Source of the DNA: Acanthosepion esculentum
Taxonomy: Eukaryota; Mollusca; Cephalopoda; Sepiida; Sepiidae
Direction: 5' to 3'
DNA: 64,000 nucleotides
NCBI GenBank assembly: GCA_964036315.1
Contig: OZ038492.1
Location: forward strand, 33,331,118-33,395,117
The position numbers were made by a program, and so were the translations under genes. The notes beneath the pieces are model-generated. The model saw nothing but the letters and a program-made list of their open reading frames with translations, was not told the origin of the DNA and ran no database searches. Below, piece after piece: positions 33,701-45,687 of the stretch (position 1 is its first letter; each line of letters begins with the position of its first letter).

Positions 33701-34627
33701 CACTTGACTCACTTCTAGCAATTGGCTACTAATTCTACGCAATGCTGACAAATCATGTGTTGTTCATGTAATAAGTATTATCATTCATTACAAACCTTTG
33801 TGTGATTATTCTATTCAGTAACCTTCCCTAGGTTACAACAGAAGCTCTAAAGGACTTAGCAGAATGCAATTCCTTACAAAGTACTTAGGAATTAGCAATG
33901 TTAAATGTATCACAATCTCCCATCTGTCGACATTTAGGAAAGATAGGAAAGTCAGCAAGCTTGGCGTTTAGGTTCCACACACACTTAGCAAAAAGAACAA
34001 AGCAGAATGTTGTGAAACAAAAACAGAAACTATTTATGGCTCAATCTAATAATTAAAACACAAATTTATTGTTGAAAGCAGACAAAAGTTTTGGGCAATC
34101 CCTAATCTTCGTGCCCACAAAAAAGACGGTGTGTCAAAAGCATATCACCCGAAGAAGGCTGGAGCATATAATGGCCGAAAAGTTGCAAATGTGACAGTAA
34201 AGATGAGGACAACAGTACCAACAAAGTAAATAATATAAATAGAAATCCTTATTATTTACCATTTTATAAAGTTTGAATGGGTTGGCAAATAGCAAACGTT
34301 TTGCCAACCATTCCAATAAACAGTATAATAAATAAATAGTGCAAATAAATAATCTAATAAATAAGTAGTGTTTATTATTTTTGTCAATTCTCGAGAACAA
34401 AAAATGTATAAATTCACTTTCACCAAATGTTTAGGTTTTATTACAATTCTAATCATCACCTTTTAAAACAATAAACATTGTCGAGGAGTGAAGGTAGTTA
34501 AAATAATAGCGGTGTCAAGGAAAACAGTTTTTTTTTCAGGCACAAAAGGTTAGAGATTGCCAAGTTTCGATTTAAAAACATTAAAAAAAAAAACCATCCT
34601 AGTATGTTATGTTTGTAAAGTACTCAC

Positions 34628-35148
34628 GGATTTTCTGTTGTGTTGAACAGGAGGAGTGAACTGATTGATGGAATGTTGCGTGGGAGACGACCAAGCCCCT
34701 CCCCCTCATCATCACGCTGTTTACTCTTCACATTAAGATGCACATTGTAATACTGCAATTTTTCTTTCAAAATTTTCTCATCCACAATCAAGGACTTGTT
34801 TTGCTGTAACTTGACATGAGACTTGGGAATGTTCCTCAAAGAGTTCCCTTCTTTAAATACACTCTCATATTCTTCCAGAAACTCAGGAGAGGGGTACTTT
34901 GCACAGGCAAAAACTTTGGTCGCTTTGTTACTTCCTTGGAGTTTGGATACCTTGGCACGAGCCAGGCTGACCCTGTCATTGACCTTGGCCAGCCGGCGAT
35001 GATTATCGTCAACTCGCTTACTGATACGACTGAAAGTGTCATCAGTTACTTTGTTTAAGTACTGTAATGTGTCAGCAATCTGAAGGATTGTGTCCTCACG
35101 CCAAAGGTCAGGTGGAATTGTGGGGATGTGGTAAATCTGGTTGGACAT
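34628..35148 (-). CDS. WASHC1: WASHC1 first coding exon (WASH N-terminal domain)
   Basis: This exon encodes residues 1-173 and two bases of Pro174. The N-terminal WASH domain binds the other subunits of the five-member WASH complex (FAM21/WASHC2, SWIP, CCDC53, strumpellin) that operates on endosomes. Visible conserved stretches are IPPDLWREDTILQIADTLQY (11-30), a helical heptad-rich region (30-70), KVFACAKYPSPEF (78-90) and SSLLLFNTTEN (163-173). Human WASH has the same elements in the same order. The ATG at 35148 is the first in the exon and fits the usual N-terminus length. Upstream the exon continues 72 bases to an acceptor, atatttgcag (35221-35230), so there is a spliced 5' leader. The donor is CC/GTGAGT. 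Confidence 0.94.
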
Positions 35149-35220
35149 GGCTGAACTGCACCATCACATGGAGATACTGATGCCAAACTAATTGACTAAA
35201 AGCAGCTACTAAGTTTAAAC
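35149..35220 (-). other. WASHC1: WASHC1 5' UTR part of the first coding exon
   Basis: This lies between the acceptor AG (35221-35222) and the start codon. No upstream ATG competes except one near 35169 with no long frame. Confidence 0.7.
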
Positions 35221-36059
35221 CTGCAAATATAAATAGAAAGTAACTTGAAAATTATACCCTTTTAAAACTTTTGGCTTTATAAATCTTTTATGCCATTATA
35301 GCAATTCAAATGCATCAGATATTGTTCTTACCTGTGTTTTTCATGCATGTGTGTATGTTTAAAATATTTCTGTGTTATCTTGTGGATAGACAGAAACGAG
35401 CAAAGAATTTTATTAACTAAATATCAAATAAATTCTAAATTACTCTCTCCTTTTATTTTTTTTTTTAAACAAGTAGGTCAACATTATGAGTGCTGAACTG
35501 TTATGTAATATTGGCAATGTTTAACCTTTGTGTCTGGGGGGTGGGGAACTGTATCAAATGGACAGTTATTCCCTTGATACCACTATTACTGTGAGTACTT
35601 TCGACTCCCTTGGCAATGTTTATTGTTTTTAAAAAGCAATGATTAAAATTTTAATAATACCCAAACATATGAAAATGAATTTATACATTTTCTTTATTCT
35701 TGGGAATTGACAACAAAATATGAAATATATATTTATTAGATTGAATAAAAATCTTGTTTTCATAGTTATTTATAAAATGGGAAGTAATAAATATTGCATT
35801 ATAGTTGGTTTACATATTTGAATAATTTCTTTTTATAAATTTTTGAATAAAAAGATTTCTTGTAAAATTTATTTCTTTTTAAAAAAGTAAATAATAAATA
35901 TCGCATTGTACTTGGTTCACATATTTTTATATTCTTGTAAATAACCATTGCCAAGGGAGTTAAAAGTGTATAAAGTAATAGCAGTGTCAAGGTAATAACT
36001 GTTCTTTTAACACTGTCTTTTGCGTGCGGACAAAGGCTAAACATTGCAGTAATATCAAT

Positions 36060-36445
36060 CCTCCGGTATGGCAGTTAATGTTGGACAATTTTCTTACAGA
36101 TGAAGAGAAGATTGGAGGCAATTGGGATGTGGTTATTCAGAAATGTGGTGCCGAGAATACTGTAGCTAGAACATGTTAGCAATGAGAATATTTAAAGGAA
36201 GATGGAAGCAAAAAAGACACTGATACTTAGAAACAGATGAGATAGTTGAAATTTCTGGGGGACGTAATGAGGAAAGAACATTTGGAAAATTTGACACTCA
36301 CAGGACATACTGAAGGCCAAAAGGGCATAAGAAAACAGGAAGTAAGCTACCTAACAAACTTGTGCACATGGATGACAGAACAGCGATAGTACGAAGCCAA
36401 ACTTAGAGCTACAAAGGATAGAAAGTTGTAATGGGACATGGCATA
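36060..36445 (+). pseudogene. RTE-like LINE C-terminal remnant
   Basis: In shifting frames this encodes the same post-RT tail as 40.0 kb: 'CWTIF-QMKRRLEAIGMWLFR' style sequence, 'VSNENI', 'QLKFLGDVMRKEHLENLTLTG' style sequence and the 'TKDRKL-WDM' end. It is densely interrupted and 5'-truncated. It lies in the WASHC1 5' intron, antisense. Confidence 0.55.
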
Positions 36446-37414
36446 TAAAAGAAAAAGGTCTATATTCACACCAAATTTTATCAAATTTAAATTTTGGTCT
36501 TCTGTACTGAATATTATAGAAAATATTTAAAAATATACTGCACAAAGTTTACACCTCTCCTGTGACTTTTGTCCCCCCCCCTAACTTTGGGACATAACTT
36601 TAATCAATGGTGTTTTGTACACTCACTGGCATGTGATGCAAAAAGTTGGATCAAAATAACTTTGCAAAACTTACTTATAGGTAATAATAACTTTGGTAAT
36701 CAGGATTTGATGAAACAAAAAAAAAAAAAAACAACAACAAAAAAGTAAGATTGTGTTGATTAAAAAATAAATACTAAGAAAATCATTAACAATATTTTCT
36801 TGATAATTAAGATATTACTAAAAAGTATGTTTTGTGTGGTTACTTTTATCTTGTTTTAAAACTACCAGATGAACAAGATGTTTCATTAATATTTTCATGT
36901 ATTATTTTTTCTTCTACATAACTTTAAAAATACAGAAGTTTCCCAACGGACAACAGAGTTCTGTTCCTGCGATGTTGCGTAACATGTTTTTCTGTGAATA
37001 AGCACTTACTTCACTCACCTATGCTAGTGCAATAGTAAAGAAATAATCTAGGGCATTACAAGACATTTCTATGACATATGTTAACATATTAGGACTAAAA
37101 AAAAAAAAAAAAAAAACACACATGGAGGACATAAATATAATACATATAATAAAATGAAATTGTTTTAAGCTCTGTTAAGTGATGTCATTGGGCCTGAGTA
37201 GAGGAGATGATGAGGCATAAAATCTTATCTCTCTTGCAGTACTCAGAAGCAGCAGCGAATCTGGGGAAAAAGAAATTTCATGTTTGTTTTTTCTTTTTTA
37301 TTGGGAATTCACCAACTTATAGTTTAACAAGAAAATGTCCTTATCTCTTACAGGGAAACTCAAATAAGTATACACATATGCACGTTTTAAGCAAGAGTCA
37401 AATGACTTACGTCT

Positions 37415-37560
37415 AACAACTGGCCAATCTTTATCACTGTTTCTCCCTTTTCAGAGTATTTGACAATGTCTAATTTCACTTCCATGATGATGACGACTTT
37501 CCTTTTCTTTGAGAAGCACCACCTTCAGAAGAGGTTACACTCTGCTTGGGAGCCAGAATG
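37415..37560 (-). pseudogene. Tigger/pogo transposase N-terminus
   Basis: On the minus strand one frame reads LAPKQSVTSSEGGASQRKGK and a second continues MEVKLDIVKYSEKGETVIKI. Together they match the N-terminal CENP-B-type helix-turn-helix of Tigger transposases ('PKRKxSxTS...KRKxxSLEVKLDIIKRxEKGE'). A frameshift separates the halves and the rest of the transposase is absent. Confidence 0.6.
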
Positions 37561-37881
37561 AAGGGCAATAAATTTCCACAAACACAACACAATTAAAAGA
37601 GAGTGAATGCACAACAATCCAATATGGCGTACAAACAGGACCCATGTCACCATATGTACGAGACGAAAACAAGATAAATGGCGATTGTGTCATAACCATG
37701 AATTATTATAGGTCAGGATTGTCATAACTGTTAATAATCCAGGACTAAGAATATCACATTTGCAACCTCAAAAATTTTTACAGAATATTCTTTTAAGTAT
37801 GTGGACTCTGCACAGAGAGAGATAACTGAATTAGAGGTCTTAGAACAATTGCAGGGAAGCAAGAGTTTATAAAGTTTTAAA

Positions 37882-37929
37882 ACAGAATTAATAAAATTAA
37901 CAAAGACAGAATTAATAAAATTAACAAAT
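37882..37929. repeat. two-copy direct repeat
   Basis: 'acagaattaataaaattaac' occurs twice in tandem, immediately left of the long hairpin. Confidence 0.9.
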
Positions 37930-38000
37930 AAATCTCTGGCAAAGGTTACATTTTGTTATCATATAAATGATAACAAAATGTAACTTTTGCTAGAGATTTA
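37929..38000. repeat. 34-bp-arm hairpin with 4-base loop
   Basis: The arms 37929-37962 and 37967-38000 are inverted copies with only two differences. Transcribed from the plus strand, both differences would be G:U pairs. The loop is ataa. Confidence 0.9.
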
Positions 38001-38581
38001 ATTATATATTTTTTTAAGAGATCATTAAGTTTTAACTAAGTTTTTAGCCAAATGATGAAAAAAAAAAAAAAGCATTTATGTAGAACAACATATACTTATT
38101 TTTCAACATCACCTCCGTCGTTGTCAATGCCCTTACAACACTTATCTCTGAAACATATCAATATACATTAAAAAATTTCAGATCAGAATTCAGCTAATAA
38201 CTGTGTTAGGTTACATACTTACTGATTTAGTCTAATCTAAATACCAAAGAAATTTGAATTTTTTTTTTTATTAAATGGTAAAATTATTCATCTTTATTAA
38301 AACAAGTTACATCATGAACACATTAAAATTTCTGAGAAAATGAATATTTTGCAAGTCATAGGTTATAAATTTAAATCGTTATCAACATTTAAGCTATTCA
38401 CAGAAAGCTATAAATAATTTTTATTTAGGTTTGTAAATGCATTTTAAGGATAAGTTACTTTAACTTTTTCATGTTGAAATAACAATCAGAGTACCATAAA
38501 ATAAAAAAGCACGGGGGCGTGGGCGGTGGAAATTAAGTCAAATGTTAAGTGTTAAGTTTTAATGATTCTTGATTCTATATA

Positions 38582-39181
38582 CAGGTATACCTTGAGTTAA
38601 TTGGTTCTTGATTATACGTTGTCTGTCAAAAAAAATATGAAAAAATAAAAATCAAATTTAAGTCATTTTATTCAACTTTACGTTTGTCAGTCACAAATAC
38701 TGAAGTCGTAATATCACTAGAAAAGCATTAAAAGCACATAAAATCATGTTACTCTACAATAAATAAGAATAAAAGTATATAAAATCATATTAAAATACAT
38801 AGATGAGAAAGATGCAGAGTTTAAAGTGAGTCAAAGCTGGTTTATGAGATTTAAACAACAAAGAAGTTATCACTCTATTAAGAAGCAAGGTGAAAGTGCA
38901 TCAGCTGACGAACTAGCAGCAGCCTATTTCCTTAAAGTATTGGCTGAGATCATCGAAGAAAACTGGATTATATTGGAAAAAAATAGCCAGACCGTTCTTT
39001 CATTGCTAATGCTAAGCATAAGGCTATACCATTGATAAATTATTTTATTTAGAATACTGTATGTACATATAAATACTGTAATATGCAATGGGGAGTGCTT
39101 ATTTGAGGTTTATAGTGTGGTTATTTCAACCTAAGTTGTGATCTCTGGAACCAATTAACGACATCGGTTGAGGTATACTTG
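38582..39181 (+). mobile_element. non-autonomous Tigger/pogo-type transposon
   Basis: The 600-bp element has TIR-like ends, caggtataccttgag (38582) and 'gaggtatacttg' (to 39181). The sub-terminal block attaattggttc is repeated inverted on the right as 'gaaccaattaac'. It is flanked by the dinucleotide TA on both sides, as pogo/Tigger elements are. The interior keeps one transposase fragment. Confidence 0.75.
38826..39035 (+). pseudogene. Tigger transposase fragment, internally deleted
   Basis: The frame reads SQSWFMRFKQQRSYHSIKKQ and GESASADELAAAYFLKVLAE, closely resembling the second half of the CENP-B DNA-binding region of Tigger transposases ('SWFxRFKxRxxLHNIKxQGEAASAD'). After 'KVLAEIIEE' it jumps to a piece resembling the sequence just past the first catalytic Asp, so the DDE domain has been deleted. 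It cannot encode an active enzyme. Confidence 0.7.
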
Positions 39182-39774
39182 TATTTTATCTGATCCTAGC
39201 ATAAAAATCAATGTCATTTTTTTTATTTAGATCTTTTATCCTACTTTAATAATTTTATTTTGATTTTAACACATCTTTGCTGTTCTTAAATAGCTTCATT
39301 AGATTGTTACTTTCATGTGGATATCATCCATGGCACCAAACCTGTTCAAAAATATCTAAACTGTCAGCTGTATACAACCCCTTTCTCAGATCTACAGTTA
39401 AAAATGGCTTCAAGTTAATGAAGCTTGTAGACTGCCTTAGACTGCCCAATTATGTTCTGCTATATTTTTGTTTAATGAAATTTTTTTTTTGAACACCACT
39501 CAAAACTTATTTACTTCCTACACATTTAAATTTGCAATATGATATTTAAATTGTATGTCTGTGTTTTTAATACAAATTTAATAATGTTAAACAGGATATA
39601 AATCTATGGCAAGTTGATGCCAAAAATAATAAAATTTTGAGTCTTTGATTCCATGTAAACTCCAACTTTATCTTTTTGTTTCTGAACTTTAAAATCATGG
39701 CTGTTAGCATTTGTTGGGGACTAACGAAAACAAAAAAAAAAACAAAAAACAAAACAGTTTGTTATTGATCCCCC

Positions 39775-39885
39775 AACTCAAGCATAGAAAATGGAACCAA
39801 CAGGGCTAGACAAAGTTTAAATTCCTGCCAAGAGTGTTACATTCACTTCACACTATTTCTCTTGGAAAATGATATGTACTCATCT
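39775..39885 (+). repeat. SINE fragment
   Basis: 'agtttaaattcctgcca' followed by 'agtgttacattcactt' and 'cttggaaaatgatatgtactcatc' corresponds to the B box and body of the SINE at 500. The A-box half is lost. Confidence 0.6.
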
Positions 39886-40014
39886 CATCACAATTTGTTT
39901 GTCCTTGCATTGATTGATTTTTTATTTGCTTCCTGTACAGTCACTTCCAGGAAATATGGTATTTTGAAGTGGGTGGTGCAAAAGTCTGAAGCCGTATTGT
40001 GATAGCCAAAAAAA

Positions 40015-40515
40015 AAGATGCATTCCAAAAGCTAAGCAAAGTACCAAGACACAGAAACGAAAGAGTACTAAACTGTTATGTAATATCTGTCCTGTATGGC
40101 AGTGAGTGCTGGACAATCTCCTCAAAGATGAAGAAAAGACTTGAAGCAAAAGAAATGTGATTCTACAGAAGAATGCTGAGAATACCATGGACCAATTATG
40201 TTAGCAATGACAAAGTTTTAGAGAAAATAGAAATAAAAAGGAAACTTATACTTCACATCAAGAAGAGACAGTTGAAATTTCTAGGACACATAATGAGGAA
40301 AGTGGATATGAAAAATCTGATACTCAGAAGTCAGATTGAAGAAAGCAAAAAGGACAGAGGAAAACAACGCATAACATACTTACTTAGTGAGTCTGAGTAA
40401 ATTATAGATGGCGGAACATGGTCGAGGTTTTAGGAGAAATAACAGAAAAACAAAAGTTATTAATCGCTACAAAGGACAAGAAGTTGTGGAAAGCCATGAT
40501 TGCTTACGTCCTGTG
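40015..40515 (+). pseudogene. RTE-like LINE C-terminal remnant
   Basis: The frame 40173-40400 reads MLRIPWTNYVSNDKVLEKIE, then LHIKKRQLKFLGHIMRK and a terminal KDRGKQRITYL. The next frame adds MAEHGRGF and GQEVVESHD. This is the conserved post-RT tail of endonuclease-RT LINEs common in octopus. RT itself is missing and three frames are used, so it is a dead 5'-truncated copy. The adenine run at 40874-40886 lies beyond it. Confidence 0.7.
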
Positions 40516-41563
40516 GGACACGACACACAAAAACATCTACCTACAAAATTTCATAATTGTTACGGATGTGTTATCTTTGTGATGCTGAAAAGTGAAAAAG
40601 AAAAACATTTATATTTTGACTTTGAGAAAGTAGTTAACTTTTCGTGTCCTGCAATTACTCACGGAATAAATTTATTCAATATTGTCTTGAAAATATCAAA
40701 TGTCCAATAATGGTTTTAATTTAAAAATGTTAATAAATATTGTTATTTAAAAAACAAAACAAAATGCAGGTGAAGTTTTTAAACAAATTTAAAAATTACT
40801 GTGTAAGTTTAGTAATGAGTACACTTTCTAAAAAATTTACACAAAATAAATTTACTAAATTTTGGTCACGGCAAAAAAAAAAAAAGAAAAGAAAAGAAAA
40901 TATTTATTTTAAAATTTTAATGATTATTTCATTAATCTAAAAGACAAAGGGGGCGTACCATCACATGATAGAGAACGAGTAGTAAAGAGACAATGATTTG
41001 AGATAAAGAATGATAGAAATAAAAATATAGTGCAAGCTTCTTCTTTTTTCTTTATTTTTGTTTTGTTCCAAGTATTTATCAGAGAGCGTTATAAATTCGA
41101 AGTAATAATTATTATAATCTTTCCTTATTTAAAGAAGAAAATTAGTAGAATAGACACAGCTGATTAAAGGGATCAACAAGATTTGAAACATACCGCGAAA
41201 ATTTTTCTATGGACACAATCTTTTAAATTTTTATACAAGTTTTAGAAGCGTCTACATTATATCACTGATTGATCAAATAAGAAATTACATTTTCAAAATT
41301 TTAAAATCGCTATTAGTTGTTGATAAAGGTGGAAATAAAGATAAAATAATGCACTGAATACTGAAAATGCAATTTCATCAGGCGATGATAAACAACAAAT
41401 AAAAACCCATTTTTTTCGTAAAGAAATGTTAATTTAAATATAAACGATTAAATACATAAAACATACAACGTACTATTGTTATGTTTTCTCCATAAATAAA
41501 TATCCAAATTATAATTTCTAAAAAAATTTCTGTCGTTTTTTTTTCCAGTTATTAAAGACTCAC

Positions 41564-41640
41564 CTGTAACAACAATTACAAACACACTTGTTAACGCAGC
41601 CACTCGGCACTTCCGCTGCGGTGGCGGTGAAAGTGAAAAC
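41564..41640 (-). other. WASHC1: probable WASHC1 non-coding first exon
   Basis: On the minus strand a GC-richer stretch (ccgccaccgcagcggaagtg region, about 41640-41600) leads to GTTACAG/GTGAGT, a perfect donor with the cut after 41564. The next compatible acceptor in this orientation is the one at 35221 before the WASHC1 start codon. The transcription start is not determined; the left boundary is a guess. Confidence 0.45.
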
Positions 41641-41649
41641 ATTTCCTGT

Positions 41650-42800
41650 TTGAAATTTATTCCGGTATCTAACTGAGGATAAAAAAAATAACACTTTTAA
41701 ATTGAATGTTTCTACTAACTTATTTACTCTTCTGTGTCCATTATTATAACAATTATTTTACTTGTACACCGTAAAAAAATGGCAGCGTATTTACGTAATT
41801 TTATAATTTATTAATAAATTGTATTACTTTATGCATGTTTTTTAACTGTTGCATGTAAAGGAAATAAAAAAAATATATATATAAATAAAAAATATATATT
41901 CAAAAGCAGAGAACAAAAGAAATAAGATAAGAAGCAACCTAATCGTCCCTCAAATATTCGTTTATTGTCAAGAAGACTCAAGTCAAGAAGTAATGAATCG
42001 TTCATGAACATTTTTAGTTAACAATGGACATTTTTCATTAATGATGAATCGATAGTCTATTATCAACATAGAAATTTAAAAACTTGGAGATTTATCTTCC
42101 TTACCTTAACTAACTTAAACAAAAAAATAATGTGATGATTTTTATTTTTTCAAAAATAGGGCGAAACAAGTTAAAAAAAACCCATCTTTCTTTGAATTCA
42201 AAAGAATCAGGCTTATGTTTCACTTGTAAACAAACTCCCTTTCGGTAAGAATCTGTTATCAAAGACAAAATCAAAAAAAATTATCCCCGCAGTAATTTTT
42301 AACCGAATCATGTCCCGAAACCTTCAGCCAATTTTTCAACACATGTGGACTGAATAGGCAGTTCTGTTAGAGCGCAAAAAGCTTAAAAATTTATTTACAG
42401 GGAGAATCTTGTAATGTAAAATAATAGTAAAAAAAAACCTGACAGACTCGGCTGCAAACCAAATAGTTTATCTGTAGAATACTAATTAATTACGAACCGG
42501 GAGACAGAGATAAACAGTTCAAAACTAGGAAGTCTCCCGACACACTGCCGGTAGAGCTCACAGGTCTACATCAGGTTGCGTGACTGAAAGTCACATTGTG
42601 ATTTACTTCTTTTTTTTATAGAATAAATGACTTTTTTTATCTCGAGTCATAAGCATTGCATTGAATTACCAAGTTTTTCTCAAGTAGATATTATCGAACG
42701 GCTATTTTCGCAAGTAAACTAAACAGTTAAAGAAATGTACTTGTGTGTGTGTCGCTGCATTGATATTTATTATCAACGTGCGCATGCGCATGTGTCAGAA
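41650..42800. other. intergenic sequence upstream of WASHC1
   Basis: AT-rich, no reading frame or repeat recognised. It would contain the WASHC1 promoter if the 41.6 kb exon is right. No TATA box is convincing. Confidence 0.35.
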
Positions 42801-42813
42801 TTTAATTTGAGTA

Positions 42814-42855
42814 CCCAACCCTTTTCAGACTGATGTTCAGTCTGGAAGGGTTGGG
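42814..42855. repeat. 20-bp-arm hairpin
   Basis: cccaacccttttcagactga (42814-42833), loop tgt, then its complement (42837-42855) with one base missing and one mismatch. Confidence 0.85.
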
Positions 42856-42959
42856 TCTTCCCAGCGAAGAAGATGGTGTGAGTTACGACTGGGAGAAGAT
42901 TTAGGGACTTCGAAGGATCTGTAGAAATTAAAGATAATTCTTATGTAAAATTACCTTGA

Positions 42960-43590
42960 ATAGAGGAAAGAATCAGTTCCGTACTTTAGAATCATGCTGT
43001 AGTGTAGCTCTTGAGTTGTCAAAAGCTTAGAAAAGCGCAATCTGTTCGAATATACAGACGCCAAGGTGTTTCAGGAGGAGGAAGGGATAGAGAGGATTCA
43101 CGTTACCCCTGATAATTTAAAAGATTATGGATTCCTTCCTCATATACCTGTTTTTAAAGGAGAAGATTCAAACCACCGCTAAAATGAGGCCTGTTTTTAA
43201 TTTATGCTCAATTTAAGACTAAAGCAGGGTACTTCTTAAACAAAACAGCCTAACCTGGAATAGGAGACGTGCTCAGCTAAAATTATTATTGTTGTTTCGC
43301 TCCAAATGTATTACTCGCTGACATTAGGAAGGCTTTCATGATGATTTAAAAACTCAGCTTGGAAGAGGACAAAAATAGGTTCTGTTTTTTTTTTTTTATG
43401 AAGGAAGGTGGCAGATTAGTAACTAATCATTAGTTTGTTTTCGATACAGCAACACTTCCTTATTCGGGTTTCCGTTTAGTCCTTTTATTTTAAATTATGT
43501 TATCAAGCATCAGGTTTAAGTAAAAAATTCCCTGAAGATTTGTGCCCAACATGGATTATCGGCTAAGTTCAAGTATGTGCCTTCATTGCA
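42960..43590. other. non-coding stretch
   Basis: No gene seen. Fragments such as 'gaaggctttcatgatgatttaaaaac' and 'ggattccttcctcatatacctg' may be retroelement debris, but no domain can be read. Confidence 0.3.
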
Positions 43591-43596
43591 GGACCC

Positions 43597-44128
43597 TGTC
43601 GCAGTTAGCTCTCCCTCATTTCCTTAATCCTTCAACAGGGGTCTCTCTCTCCCACGAGTATAAATACTGGCTGACCTTTCGCCTCTTCCTCTTTTTACAA
43701 CTTACGCACACGTGCGGCCATCTTTCTCGACTCAGGCCTTCGGGCCGCAACCTCGCGCGTGAGGCGAGGTAAAAAAATCTTTCTCTTTTTCACTTACACC
43801 AATATGTGACCTCGCACAGAGACAGCGTTTCCCAAATTCTGGGAACACGCTAAAAACAATATACACGTACATACGGACACTCAACACACACACACACACA
43901 CATAACTTCTCCACACAAACACTCTGTAACTTTCATGTCTTCATGTCATTGTAATTTGTTATTAATATATATTTGTTTGCATACATGTATATCGGTCTTG
44001 TTTGTTTTCTTTATCTTCTTTGGACTCCATTATAGTCCAACATTCCTATGTAGCTGGACCGGCCAGCGGGAAATCTTAACCCAGAGATATCATCCTCACA
44101 TTCACACTTCACACCCCGGTCCTCTACA
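43597..44128 (+). mobile_element. solo LTR, family A
   Basis: 532 bp beginning TGTCGCAGTTAGCTC and ending GGTCCTCTACA, with an exact 4-bp target duplication accc (43593-43596; 44129-44132). A TATA-like gtataaatac lies near 43659. The same LTR occurs reversed at 60603-61081. No internal region remains. Confidence 0.92.
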
Positions 44129-44262
44129 ACCCCAACGATTTAAAACACTAGAGGTCTACTATCTATCCTTTGACAAATTCAAACAGATTTTGAATTTCTA
44201 GCCCTACATGTCTTGAGGAAAATCCTGTGGCTTGGCTGGAAAGTAGTTTGAGTTGCTTCAGT

Positions 44263-44898
44263 TGTTGCAGACTGGCGAATGTGTATATCAGAAGGTGAGG
44301 TTATCAGAAGGGTTAGTGATGTTGATGTTCTTAGACATTCATCCACAACAAATTAAGAAACAGGAATATTGAAGGCAAAACATTCAAGAGAAATCAAAGT
44401 GAAAACAACATAATTAAAAAAAGTTTAACAATAACATTGTTTTTTAAGAAATTAACATACACAAAAGTCAGATGTTGTTGGACAAGTAAGTGTGAATGGT
44501 TGAATTGAATTATATATTGTAGTATATTTATGCCAAGTTTCAGTGTGTGTGAAACTGTTACTAAGGTTTGTGTGCGAAATTAAACAGTGTTTGGTCGTGT
44601 ACAAAAATGTCTTTTGTGAGAGTTCAGTCAATAGTGTGTATGCGTATGTTTGTTTAAATTAATATCCAAAGTTGGTAAGAGTTGTGTACCTTTAGTTGTT
44701 TTGGTGTTTGATTGAATGTTTACGAATACTTATTTAGTAGTGTGTTATTTCACTTTCTTTAGTATCGTAAGCAATTGTTCCTGGGAGAGCGAAATGCTGT
44801 TTGTTGAGTCAGAGAAGTTTGCGCGGGAAAAGTGTAGTTGGTCAAAGTTTTGACTAGCGTGGATTAGTTTGGCATCTCTCCAGGGTGAATTTCTGACT
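44263..44898 (-). repeat. 3' LTR of the gypsy element, distal part
   Basis: Matches 54437-55038 of the 5' LTR. It stops abruptly at ttctgact (44891-44898), where the LINE inserted. Confidence 0.95.
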
Positions 44899-45687
44899 CT
44901 AAAAAATACAATTATGGCACAAGGCCGAAAAAGGGGAGGGGTTGAGGCTGGTCTTAACTAACTATCCTATACCTAGCTAATCCGATTCACGACCCATTCA
45001 CTCATTACAATTTGCCCATTCACTACAAAAATTCGTCCATCACCAATCAATCCTCCATACACCATAATACCAAATCCTCTCAAGGGGGGACCTACAAAAC
45101 GCGCCCCATGCCATAAAAATTTCATGATAATAAATACTTAAAATTCTATGATGAAAAATGAGAGGGGAGGGAGACGAACCCAATAACAAACTAAAATATT
45201 TACACAAATCAAATTAAACATAACTGATGTTAGTAGGGCCCGTCCAACCCTGAAAACAGAGAGGTCGCTGTATTTTGCCCAGGGGACAAAATCAAGAAGC
45301 TCTCTCGCTAAGGGAGTGGGAAAGGAGAAAATATAGACGGACATAGGAAATATAAAAGCTGACCCAGTCGAGATAAAAAAAAGGGGGGCCAAAACAAACT
45401 GGGGAGGTTGGGAATCTCGACTTGGATCATAACAAAAGAGATAGCCGGGAACAGGCCAGGAACAACACTTACTCACATTAACTAGGTACACAAAAGCTTG
45501 TCTAACTTAACCAAAGAGGGTGGCTCCACAGGAAACCACCCCGATGTGACATAGGTTGACCTAAAAGAGAAAATCAAGGCTAGCCCCGTTCAAACGAACC
45601 AAGTTCGCCTCAGTCACCCACCTTTCGCTGAAGACTATCGAATGCAGGCGTTTTCTATCAGTTCTAATCTTCATCTTGAGTTGATGC

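Larger units (their letters stand above)
24533..34627 (-). other. WASHC1: WASHC1 intron between coding exons 1 and 2
   Basis: Donor CC/GTGAGT (34627 downward) and acceptor ttttccag (24533) bound 10,095 bases of repeat-rich sequence: a TIR transposon, Penelope-like pieces, an inverted-repeat unit, a MITE and SINEs. Confidence 0.9.
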
